From: an uncultured Asticcacaulis sp.
GTDB taxonomy: Bacteria > Pseudomonadota > Alphaproteobacteria > Caulobacterales > Caulobacteraceae
Direction of reading: 5' to 3'
Length of the DNA stretch: 18,833 nucleotides
NCBI GenBank assembly: GCA_946482045.1
Contig: CAMLPZ010000047.1
Coordinates: forward strand, 1 to 18,833
Shown here: one piece after another, positions 1-7,800 of the stretch
Layout: each line of letters starts with the position of its first letter
Numbering within the stretch: position 1 is the first letter of the stretch
Program-made: the position numbers and the translations under genes
The notes under the pieces: generated by a model
What the model was told of the DNA's origin: nothing
The model's database searches: none
What the model saw: the letters and a program-made list of their open reading frames with translations, nothing else

Positions 1-572
1 AAAACGCCTATGGCTGGCTGAAGACCGAAGCGGGCGTCCACCGCCTGGTGCGCATATCGCCTTATGACTCGAACGCCCGTCGCCACACGTCGTTTGCCTC
101 GGTCTGGGTTTATCCGGTCGTCGACGATACCATCGTCATCGACATCAATCCGTCCGATGTCCGCACCGACACCTATCGCGCCTCGGGCGCCGGCGGCCAG
201 CACATCAACAAGACCGACTCGGCCGTCCGCCTGACCCACATCCCAACCGGCATCGCCGTCGCCTGCCAGGCCGGCCGTTCGCAGCACGCCAACCGCGACG
301 AAGCGTGGAAGATGCTGCGCGCCCGCCTTTACGAAGCCGAACTGCAAAAGCGCGAAGCAGCGCAACAGGCTTTGGAAGACCAGAAGACCGATATCGGCTG
401 GGGCCACCAGATCCGCTCATATGTCCTTCAGCCGTATCAGATGGTCAAGGACCTGCGCACCAATGTCGAAACTTCGGACACGCAGGCCGTGCTCGATGGC
501 GATCTCGATGAATTCATGGGCGCGTCACTGGCGCAGCGCGTCGGCGTGACCCGCGACGCTGCCGAGGCGTGA
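1..572 (+). CDS. prfB: Peptide chain release factor 2 (RF2), 3' part
   Basis: C-terminal half of a class I release factor that reads UAA/UGA stop codons and triggers hydrolysis of peptidyl-tRNA on the ribosome. The gene enters from the left edge; the first whole codon in view is at position 3, so about 189 residues are visible and the N-terminus is missing. The catalytic GGQ is encoded at 192-200 in the context [21 protein letters not shown]2 rather than RF1 is indicated by the SFASVWVYP segment before the GGQ domain and by [21 protein letters not shown] near the end, where RF1 has a different RSGDR-type segment. The SPF anticodon-mimic motif and any programmed frameshift site would lie upstream of the window and cannot be judged. 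The stop is TGA at 570-572. No convincing terminator follows; there is only a T-run at about 596-601 without a stem. Confidence 0.95.
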   Translation, partial: NAYGWLKTEAGVHRLVRISPYDSNARRHTSFASVWVYPVVDDTIVIDINPSDVRTDTYRASGAGGQHINKTDSAVRLTHIPTGIAVACQAGRSQHANRDEAWKMLRARLYEAELQKREAAQQALEDQKTDIGWGHQIRSYVLQPYQMVKDLRTNVETSDTQAVLDGDLDEFMGASLAQRVGVTRDAAEA

Positions 573-656
573 AGCGCTTAAAACCCGGTAACCAATTTTT
601 TGTTCGCGTTTGCCGGAACGATGTTATGCTGCTCCCATAAGACTTTGGGGAGTGGC

Positions 657-1091
657 ATGGCATCGCTGAAGCTGAACGCCGACTGGATCGAACGGCTGGG
701 CCAGCCCTTGGCCTTTCTGGCCTTGCGGCTTTATCTCGGTGGGTTCCTGATCTGGGGCGTCTGGGACAACATCACCGAAAAAGGCCGGATGACCGAGTTC
801 GCCATGTTCCTGGCGACGATGAACTGTCCGTGGCCGGAGATCGCCGCAGTCGTGTCGGTGTGGGCGCAACTGATCGTCGGCGTACTCCTCATCCTTGGCC
901 TGTTTACGCGCTGGGCGGGCCTTGTCCTGTCACTGAACTTCCTGGTGGCGGTCATTCTGTTCGCGACAACGGGTGCCGATGCGCGCTCGCAGTATCCGCA
1001 CGCCATCCTGGTCTTTATCGGCCTGGTGTTCATGACCACAGGCGCTGGCGCCTGGGCGGTGGACGCGTTCTTGGAGAAGCGGAAGAACTAA
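657..1091 (+). CDS. DoxX family membrane protein
   Basis: Small integral membrane protein of 144 residues with about four hydrophobic segments, at roughly residues 17-35, 60-81, 85-103 and 113-133. The organisation fits the DoxX/SURF4-like family: an early ALRLYLGGFLIWG segment, a central VSVWAQLIVGVLLILGLFTRWAG block and a final hydrophobic helix. Members are linked in some bacteria to redox or thiosulfate metabolism, but the substrate cannot be read from the sequence, so no specific role is assigned. The frame stays open upstream to 600, but ATG 657 is preferred because GGGGAG lies just upstream at a suitable distance and the family normally begins with a short cytoplasmic segment. The gene stands alone. 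Its stop TAA (1089-1091) overlaps the stop codon of the convergent yihY-like gene. Confidence 0.8.
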   Translation: MASLKLNADWIERLGQPLAFLALRLYLGGFLIWGVWDNITEKGRMTEFAMFLATMNCPWPEIAAVVSVWAQLIVGVLLILGLFTRWAGLVLSLNFLVAVILFATTGADARSQYPHAILVFIGLVFMTTGAGAWAVDAFLEKRKN

Positions 1092-2089
1092 TCGACCTTC
1101 TTCGCCGCTTCGTCCTTGGTCTCCTCACACACCACATCTACCGCCGCCTTTACGTTCTTCGCGGCAGCGCCTTTCAACGCTTCCTTGGCGGTGTTCACCG
1201 GCTTGCGGCGGCCCTTCTTGATGACAATCTGGCGGCCGAGATAGCGCGTATAGACCTGGGTGAACTCCGCGCCGATAAAGAAAATCTGCGTCGAATAGTA
1301 GATCCACACCAGCACCACCATCAGCGATCCGGCTGCGCCGTAGGTCGATGAAAACGCGCTCTGGCCGAGATAAAGCCCGATCAGGGTCTTGCCGATCGAG
1401 AAGAGCAGGGCGGTGATTGCCGCGCCCAGCCAAACGTCTTTCCAGCGAATTCTGACGTCGGGCAGCACCTTGAAGATGATGGCGAACAGGAAGGTGATGG
1501 CGGCGAACGACCCCACCAGGTTGACGCCGTGCATGACCAGAGCCGGCAGCAGTTCGACAAAATAGGCGCCGACCGCCGACAGGACCGCTGAAACCACCAG
1601 GGCGATCAGCAGCAGGAAGGCTATCCCCAGAATCATTCCAAACGACAGCACGCGCTTTTTGATAAACGACATGATGTCGGCGTTCGCGCCTTCGACGTTC
1701 CAGATCGTATTCAGCGAGTCCTGGAGCTGGGCGAAGAACCCCGTCGCCGAAATGACCAGGGTGACGACGCCGATCGCGGTCGCGATCAGGCTCGATTGTG
1801 TTGTCGTCGAATTGGTCAGTATGGTGCGGATGGCGCTGGCGCCTTCTATGCCCACCAGGCCACTGATCTCATAGAAGATGAACTGCGAGGCCCGCTCGTC
1901 GCCGAAGGCGAGGCCGGCCAGCGACACGACGATCAATAAAAGCGGCCCGATCGACAGGATGGAATAGAAGGCCAGCGCCGCGCCCAGCCTCGGCACATTA
2001 TCGTCATTCCATTCCTGCCAGGTCTCCTTGAGAAGGAAGATCATGGCCGCCCAGTTGAGCGGTGGAGGCTGTTTGGCGGGGTCTGTCAT
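1088..2089 (-). CDS. YihY/BrkB family inner-membrane protein
   Basis: 333-residue polytopic membrane protein of the YihY/virulence factor BrkB family, formerly mis-annotated as ribonuclease BN. Family hallmarks are visible: an N-terminal DNVPRLGAALAFYSILSIGPLLL helix, SATGFFAQLQDSLNTIWNV in the middle, and the C-terminal signature YGAAGSLMVVLVWIYYSTQIFFIGAEFTQVY. About six membrane segments are predicted by eye. The last 45 residues are a charged, Lys/Ala/Glu-rich cytoplasmic tail beyond the family core. The function of the family is unresolved; a transporter or envelope role is only suggested. The start is placed at ATG 2089 (MTDPAKQ), nine codons inside a longer frame that opens with TTG 2116, because the core begins soon after and TTG would start inside the bactofilin terminator region. 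Its 3' end overlaps doxX by four bases in convergent orientation. Confidence 0.88.
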   Translation of the reverse strand: MTDPAKQPPPLNWAAMIFLLKETWQEWNDDNVPRLGAALAFYSILSIGPLLLIVVSLAGLAFGDERASQFIFYEISGLVGIEGASAIRTILTNSTTTQSSLIATAIGVVTLVISATGFFAQLQDSLNTIWNVEGANADIMSFIKKRVLSFGMILGIAFLLLIALVVSAVLSAVGAYFVELLPALVMHGVNLVGSFAAITFLFAIIFKVLPDVRIRWKDVWLGAAITALLFSIGKTLIGLYLGQSAFSSTYGAAGSLMVVLVWIYYSTQIFFIGAEFTQVYTRYLGRQIVIKKGRRKPVNTAKEALKGAAAKNVKAAVDVVCEETKDEAAKKVD

Positions 2090-2120
2090 GCGGTTTCCGT
2101 GGCGCCGGGAGGCCAAGGAT

Positions 2121-2156
2121 CAACAAAAAGCCGGGGAAGATCAAGCCTTCCCCGGC
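2121..2156 (-). terminator. Intrinsic terminator of the M23–bactofilin operon
   Basis: A perfect 10-bp stem (GCCGGGGAAG at 2130-2139 pairing with CTTCCCCGGC at 2147-2156) has a 7-base loop. Read on the minus strand, it is followed immediately by TTTTTGTTG. It lies about 47 bases past the bactofilin stop codon and just upstream of the yihY-like gene on the same strand, so it should insulate yihY from bactofilin transcription. This is the clearest rho-independent terminator in the window. Confidence 0.88.
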
Positions 2157-2202
2157 ATTCCGTTTATAAAGACTACGTTCGTGCGGATGGGTTACCGCTG
2201 AA

Positions 2203-2817
2203 TCAGGTCAGGTCGGACAGCGCGCTCATGTCGTAGCTCGACATACTGCCCGGCGTGGGAACGCCCGGTGCGGGAGCACCCGGCGTGGGAGCGGCCGGAG
2301 TGGCAGGCGAAGCCGGTGCGCCGGGGCTGACATTGGCGGCCGGCGAAGCGACCGACGGAATACCGCTGTCGCTGCGGCGCTGCAGGCAGCGGCCCTGGAA
2401 GTAGGCGCCGACGTCGATGGCCAGCTGTTCGTGGGTGATGTCGCCTTCGACATAGGCGGTGGCTTGCAGTTTGACCTGCTTGCCCTGGATGGAGCCAACG
2501 ATGCGGCCCCGGACTTCGATGGTTTCGGCCTCGACCTTGCCTTCGATATTGCCCGATTCACCGACCGTCAGGTGGTTGACACGGACATCGCCCTTGACTG
2601 TGCCGTCAAGGTGCAGGTCGCCGGTGCCGGTGACATTGCCGTCGATCAGCAGGCCCGAGCCGACGCTGGAGAAAGGCTTGGCGCCGCCCGAGAAGCCCCC
2701 GGTCGCGGGCGCTGACGGCTTCTTGGTGAGGTTGAGATTAGGCGTTTCGACCGTAGGAGCGACCGGTGCGACGGTCGGTTGCGGCTTCGCCGGAGGGGTC
2801 TTAGTTTTGTTGAACAT
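2203..2817 (-). CDS. bacA: Bactofilin (polymer-forming cytoskeletal protein)
   Basis: 204-residue bactofilin. These proteins form nucleotide-independent filaments on the inner face of the cytoplasmic membrane and position peptidoglycan enzymes, for example for stalks in Caulobacter and its relatives. A Pro-rich N-terminal arm (1-47) precedes the beta-helical DUF583 core at about 48-147, which has repeated short hydrophobic/Gly turns (GSGLLIDGNVTGTGDLHLDGTVKGDVRV, then IEGKVEAETIEVRGRIVGSI). A Pro/Ala/Gly tail follows, ending in SSYDMSALSDLT. The start is placed at ATG 2817 rather than GTG 2823: AGG lies at proper distance from the ATG, and the resulting MFNKTK N-terminus resembles the short amphipathic membrane-targeting sequence known in bactofilins. 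The gene overlaps the 3' end of the M23 peptidase gene by 17 bases, implying one operon and probably coupled translation. The tail is encoded by 15-bp tandem repeats (2249-2308). Confidence 0.92.
   Translation of the reverse strand: MFNKTKTPPAKPQPTVAPVAPTVETPNLNLTKKPSAPATGGFSGGAKPFSSVGSGLLIDGNVTGTGDLHLDGTVKGDVRVNHLTVGESGNIEGKVEAETIEVRGRIVGSIQGKQVKLQATAYVEGDITHEQLAIDVGAYFQGRCLQRRSDSGIPSVASPAANVSPGAPASPATPAAPTPGAPAPGVPTPGSMSSYDMSALSDLT
2249..2308. repeat. 15-bp tandem repeat inside the bactofilin gene
   Basis: Four 15-base units lie head to tail: 2249-2263, 2264-2278, 2279-2293 and a more diverged 2294-2308. The first three follow the pattern CCCGGYGYGGGARCR with a few substitutions. On the coding (minus) strand each unit adds five residues (APTPG, APAPG, VPTPG), so copy-number change would lengthen or shorten the disordered C-terminal tail without changing frame. 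Confidence 0.8.
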
Positions 2818-3940
2818 AGTCACCTGCCTTTAGAAAACGTGCGGGATTTTGGGGGCGGCCGTTGATCCACACTTCGTAATGAAGGTGGGTGCCGGTCGAA
2901 CGTCCGGAATTGCCCATGGATGCGATGCGCTGGTCGACGGCGACGCGCTGGCCGGACCGGACGCTGAAGGCGGCCAGGTGGGCATAGCGGGTCTTGAAAC
3001 CATTGCCATGGTCGATTTCGACGCAGTTGCCGTAGCCGGAGCGAACGCCGGCAAAGGCGACGATACCCGGGGCTGTGGCGTAGATCGGGGTCAGATAGGC
3101 GCCGGAGAAGTCCTGGCCCTGATGGAAGCGCGGGGTGCGGTTGAACGGATCGAAGCGGACGCCGAAACCCGAAGTCGTGCGCGTGCCGATGGTCGGACGG
3201 CCAAAGGGGATGCGTTCTGAATTGCGTTGCAGGCCGCGCATGTCGCTCAGGTCATTGGCGGCATTGGAAATGCGCTCGGCAAAGTCCTCGTCGACGCCCA
3301 ATATGACCGACAAGGCCTTGGCGTCCTTGCCCGCCAGCGGCCCGCTCTGGCCGCCACCGGCGAATGAGGCGGGGTTGAGACCGGCGAGACGGAACGCCAG
3401 GCGCAGCCGCTCGGCGCGCGTCTTGGCGAAGACCTCGGCGTGGCTGATCATGCGTTCCTGTTCGGCGCGGATCGAATAGATACGCTCGACCGGTGGCAGG
3501 TTCGCGTCGATCGGCGCCGGAGACAGCGCCGCAGCCGCACCCGGTACACCTTTGAAATCCTTGAGGACTTGTGCCAGTGCATTATGCCGCTTCTCAACCG
3601 TGTTGGCCAGATCCTCCAGCGAGCCGGTATTGGCGTTGGCCTGCTGCATGGCCAGGTTGAGGCGCGCCTGCCGGTCGGCGATCCAGCGTTCCGATTGCGC
3701 CTTCATCATGCGCATCTGGTTTTCGGCGGAACTGCCTTGCGTCGTGGTAAAGAAGACCGCGAAACTGGTCGACACCAGCAGCCAGCACAGGATGGCGGAG
3801 ACAATCAGGAACAGAACGGCTTGCTTGCCCGTCGTCAGGACATGGCCGTGGGTTTCGCCGCCGGAGCGAATATAGAGGTGACGTTCCGGGAAGACGCTCT
3901 CTGCAAGCTCCCCCAAGCGCTTGAACCAGGATTTACTCAT
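2801..3940 (-). CDS. Membrane-anchored M23 peptidase paired with bactofilin
   Basis: 379-residue single-pass protein with a C-terminal LytM/M23 zinc metallopeptidase domain, expected to cleave cross-linked peptidoglycan peptides in the periplasm. A cytoplasmic N-terminus of about 40 residues is followed by a membrane helix at about 41-66 (QAVLFLIVSAILCWLLV), a coiled-coil-like linker at about 70-180, and the M23 domain at about 255-370. The metal and catalytic motifs are complete: HQGQD (His273, Asp277), RYAH (His321) and HLH (His352, His354). ATG 3940 is chosen over GTG 3943 because AGGG lies seven bases upstream. The gene precedes and overlaps the bactofilin gene, the arrangement seen for bactofilin-associated M23 enzymes (LmdC-type) in stalked and budding alphaproteobacteria. 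The inferred role is a bactofilin-positioned hydrolase in cell-shape or stalk formation. The cytoplasmic N-terminus is the likely contact with the bactofilin. Confidence 0.9.
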   Translation of the reverse strand: MSKSWFKRLGELAESVFPERHLYIRSGGETHGHVLTTGKQAVLFLIVSAILCWLLVSTSFAVFFTTTQGSSAENQMRMMKAQSERWIADRQARLNLAMQQANANTGSLEDLANTVEKRHNALAQVLKDFKGVPGAAAALSPAPIDANLPPVERIYSIRAEQERMISHAEVFAKTRAERLRLAFRLAGLNPASFAGGGQSGPLAGKDAKALSVILGVDEDFAERISNAANDLSDMRGLQRNSERIPFGRPTIGTRTTSGFGVRFDPFNRTPRFHQGQDFSGAYLTPIYATAPGIVAFAGVRSGYGNCVEIDHGNGFKTRYAHLAAFSVRSGQRVAVDQRIASMGNSGRSTGTHLHYEVWINGRPQNPARFLKAGDYVQQN

Positions 3941-4099
3941 CACCGCACCCTAAACCTTTTGTTAAGTATGCATATGAGTACGGGCTGCGCAAGGGCGTAT
4001 GTTCCGAAGTGATTCGCGAGCCGGGCGACTTATTCGCAAAAGGGAATGAAAACAATTGCATCGATCGATGTTGCATCGTCCTGACCAAGCCCTTGTCCC

Positions 4100-4129
4100 A
4101 TTATGAAAATCTCAATTTGTCATTTTCAA
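4100..4129 (-). promoter_or_regulatory. Candidate sigma70-type promoter for M23–bactofilin
   Basis: On the minus strand TTGAAA (4124-4129) is followed after 18 bases by CATAAT (4100-4105). It lies in a locally AT-rich patch of the 232-base gap upstream of the M23 peptidase gene. The match to -35/-10 consensus is fair and there is no other support. The leader would be about 155 bases long, so a nearer promoter is also possible. Confidence 0.35.
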
Positions 4130-4172
4130 GTTCGGTGCCGCTAACATACTTGTGTAACAAGGTTGTGACCGG

Positions 4173-4664
4173 TTAAGCCATAAGGATCCTTAGCGCTTCC
4201 AGCACGTTTTCGACGTGGCCCTTGATCCGGATCTTGCGCCATTCCTGACGGATCATGCCTTCGGGATCGATGATGAAGGTCGACCGGTCGGTACCCATGT
4301 ACTGGCGGCCGTACAGCGATTTTTCGATCCACGATCCGAAGGCGTTGATCGTTTCGGTGCTTTCGTCCGACAGCAGCGGCATTTTCAGACTGTATTTTGT
4401 AATGAACTTGTCGTGGTCCTTCAGGCTGTCCTTCGACAAACCATATAGCCCCACGCCCATTTTGACGAATTCCGGTATGGCGTCGGAGAAGGCGCAGGCC
4501 TCTTTGGTGCAGGTTTCGGTGTCGTCGGCCGGATAGAAAAAGATGACCGTCCAGCGGCCTTCCAGGGACGCTTTCGAGACTTCGCCGCCGCCGGAAACCG
4601 GCAGAGAGAAATCCGGTGCAGGCCTGGGCTGAAAAGAAGTCGTGGATACAGCGGGTTTTGCCAT
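4173..4664 (-). CDS. bcp: Thioredoxin-dependent peroxiredoxin, Bcp/PrxQ type
   Basis: 163-residue peroxiredoxin of the AhpC/TSA superfamily, Bcp (PrxQ) branch, which reduces H2O2 and organic hydroperoxides in the cytoplasm using thioredoxin. The active-site segment FFYPADDTETCTKEAC carries the peroxiredoxin PxxxTxxC motif (Pro45, Thr49, peroxidatic Cys52), with a resolving cysteine five residues later (Cys57), typical of two-Cys PrxQ enzymes. The usual Gly before the peroxidatic Cys is Thr here, which is a mild variation. TFIIDPEGMIRQEWRKIRIKGHVENVLEAL is the usual C-terminal region. Length fits the family (about 155-165). ATG 4664 has AAAGGC upstream at good spacing. The gene is divergent from the YhdP-like gene, with 191 bases between the starts. 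Confidence 0.93.
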   Translation of the reverse strand: MAKPAVSTTSFQPRPAPDFSLPVSGGGEVSKASLEGRWTVIFFYPADDTETCTKEACAFSDAIPEFVKMGVGLYGLSKDSLKDHDKFITKYSLKMPLLSDESTETINAFGSWIEKSLYGRQYMGTDRSTFIIDPEGMIRQEWRKIRIKGHVENVLEALRILMA

Positions 4665-4855
4665 AGGCTTGCCTTTGTTAAAGTGTAAAAGTTTCCGATG
4701 AATCGGGAATTTTCCTCCTATCTTAACGCTGTTTTGCGGACATTCGTCTATGGTGCCTCACGACCTGTCCACAACCGGCGTCAGACCGGCGGGCAAATGC
4801 CAACAAGAATGATAAAAGAGTAACCGCTATTTCCGCCGTTTCGCCCGTCAAAAGC

Positions 4856-7800
4856 GTGCTTGCCGCCATCAGACGCCGTTATCGCCTGATCCTGCTGGGC
4901 GGCGTGGCGCTGTGTGTGATCGCGCTGGGTCTGCGGCTGTCGGCAGGGCCGATGCGGGTCGACGGTTTGCGCTCTATTCTTGCTGACCGGATCGAGGCGC
5001 ACCTGCCGAATACGCGCGCCAGTATCGGCCATCTCGATCTTGTCTGGTTCGGCGACGCAAGGGCCATCGGCTTTCGCTTCCAGGACCTGATGATCCAGGA
5101 CCGGCAGAACCGGGTGATCGTGCGCGCCGGCAAAATGGAAATGGCCCTGGCGGCCGACAGCTTGCTGCTGATACAGTTTGCGCCAGCGCGCCTGACCGCC
5201 CAAAATTTCTTCGTCGCCGCCTCGGTCTCGCGCGAAGGCCGCTATGACCTGGGCTATGAAGCCCACGGCAGCCCTGACGCGTCGGGTCCTCTCGACACAT
5301 TTCTCTACGACCTGACAGGCCAGGAGACGCTGGGCCGCCCGGCCAGCTTTACGCGCCAACTGGCGGTCAAGAACGGCGAATTTCACCTGCGTCAACAGGG
5401 GACGGGGCTGCAATGGACAGCCAGGATCGATAATATCGACTTCACAAAGTTGCGCGGCAAGCTCAACAGCCATATCAACCTGACCCTTGCCGGCCCGGGA
5501 TCTGACGCCGCCGTCCGCGCCGAGGCTTCGGGCGAGGTTGGGCTGAAGCGCGCCGTCATCACGGCTGACGTGCGCAATCTCAACCCGGCGCGCGTTTTTC
5601 CGTCGGCTGGGGTGACGCGCCACCTGGCGCTTGTCGACGCCCCCGTAAATGGCCGCACCCGCATCGACTACAGCGCCCGGCGCGGCTTCGAAGGCGCCTT
5701 CCTCGACGTCACGGCCGGCAAGGGCCATCTTATGCTCGGCAATGAGCGGCAGATCTTCGATGGCGCCGACATCAAGGCGACCTACGCCTCGGCCAACCGT
5801 ACCGTTGTCTTTCGGACGTTCAAAGTTCAGGCGCACCTGCTCGACACCGACCTGCACGGCTGGGTGCAGATCAATCCCGAGGACAAGAAGGCGAGGCGCG
5901 ACCTAGCCCTGACCTTCGATTTCGCAGGTCCGCGCGTTACCGGCCGCCTGGCCGATGACTTCGCACGACAGACGCTCACAAACGCCCATGTGCGCGGCAG
6001 TTTCACACCGGCAAAACGCCAGTTCCGTTTTGACACGGCGACGGGCAGCCTGAACGGCGCGCCGCTGGAATCGCAAGGCCTGGTCTACACTGGCAGTGAT
6101 GGCAAGCTGGGCGCCGACCTGACGGCCAAGATCAAGGGCCGCTTCACCAAGGAAGAGGTTTTCGCCTTCTGGCCGGAAGACCTGTCACACATCCTGCGCA
6201 CGGACCTGATCGAACGCATTCGCGGCGGCGACTTCGCCAATGCCGACTTTGTCCTGAAGGTCAAACCAGGCGAGTTCGGCAACCTCAGCGACGACAACCT
6301 GCGGCTCGATTTCGACTTCTCCAACGTCAAGCTGGGCACCCACGACAAGCTTCCTGACGCCGAGGGCCTGAAGGGCCACGCTGTCCTCAAAGGCAACAGT
6401 TTCGCCATGGACGTGACCGAAGGCCGCATGGTCGAGGTGCACATGACGAAGGGCGGGCTGTTGGTCCCCAGCTTCCAGGACCGTTCGACTGAGACCCATA
6501 TATGGGTCGAAAGCGCGGGAGAGGCGGTCAAGGTCATCGAGGCCGTCGATCCGATAGCCGATGGCGAGCTCAAGAAGAATGGCCTGAACCGCGAACGCCT
6601 GAACGGCCAGTCGCAGGTCCGGCTCGACATCACCTTCCCGACGCTGCGCAAGATCACCAATGACAATTTCGGCCTGACCTTCGACGCCACGATCGAAGAC
6701 GCCGGCATGAAACAGGCCGCACTCGGCTGGGACCTGACCGGCGGGACGCTGAAGGTGCGAGGCGACCTGTTGGCCGACACCCTTGTGGTGGCAGGCCCGG
6801 CGAAGGTCGGCCCCTATCGCGGGGATATCTCCTATCGCACCCAGTTCGTGCCCAAGGCCCAGACGATCGACTTCAAAGGCCAGTTCAATGCCGCCCAGTT
6901 CGGCGGTAGTCCGCGCGTGCCCGTGGCCATTACCGGCCAATTCGTTGTCCAGGACGGCAAGGGCAGGGGCACGGTCGAAGCCGACATCTTCCGCGGCGAT
7001 GTCGACTGGACCAATGAGGGCTCCGACGACAAGAGCCGCCCGTCCCAGGTCAATATCTCCGGCGTCACCATTGCCTCCGGCATGGTTGCCCAAGGCCTTC
7101 CGATGTTCGAACGTCTCAAAACCGAGACGCCGACGCAGATTTCCTTGCTGCGTTCCGGCGATATCTGGAGCGGCGGTGTCGAGGCCGAAAGTTTATCGGG
7201 TGATGTCGCCTATATCGACGGCGAACTGCCGCGCCTGGTCTATCAGGCGACGATTACGCCGGACGAAGCGCGCCAGTTGGGCTACGGCGCCCTGCCAGTC
7301 TTCAATCAGGCGCGTCACCTGACGGTCAATGTCGCACTCGACAGCCAGTCCAAGGAAGCCTTGATCAAGCTCGACGATATCAATGCCGTGCTGGGCTGGT
7401 CGGAGCAACCGGGCTCGGACGAACTGCTGCGCCGGATCACTATGAAACTGCGTCCGCAGGACTGGGCGACCCTGGGCCTGCCGAAAGCCTTTTTCACGCC
7501 GGCGGCGCCCATCGACGTCACCGCCTTGTGGCAACAGACCCCGCAAAAGCTCATTGGCCAGGTGAAGATGCTGGGCGAAACCATTGATTTCGATATGCCG
7601 ACGCGCGAGGCGCGCAGCCAGATCGACTATACGCTCCAGGTGCGCGGGACGATCAGCGACACGATACTGACGGCGCTCGGCTATTCGCAGGCGCCGGTGC
7701 AGATCAAGGGCAGTCTCGGTTCGGTCTTCACGCTCTACGACACACCGGGGCATCCAGCGGCCATCGCCAATGTCGATGCGGCCAAGGCTGAACTGGGCGT

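Noticed and set aside
4059..4070. Perfect 12-base palindrome CATCGATCGATG upstream of the M23 gene
   Set aside because: Partly self-similar (repeated ATCG), only one copy seen, no matching regulator consensus; could be chance.
4781..5857. 358-codon open frame on the minus strand opposite the start of the YhdP-like gene
   Set aside because: It lies wholly antisense to a well-supported gene, has no recognisable domain and shows the composition typical of GC-rich shadow frames.
6185..7093. 302-codon minus-strand frame inside the YhdP-like gene
   Set aside because: Shadow frame produced by high third-position GC; no start signal and no recognisable motif.
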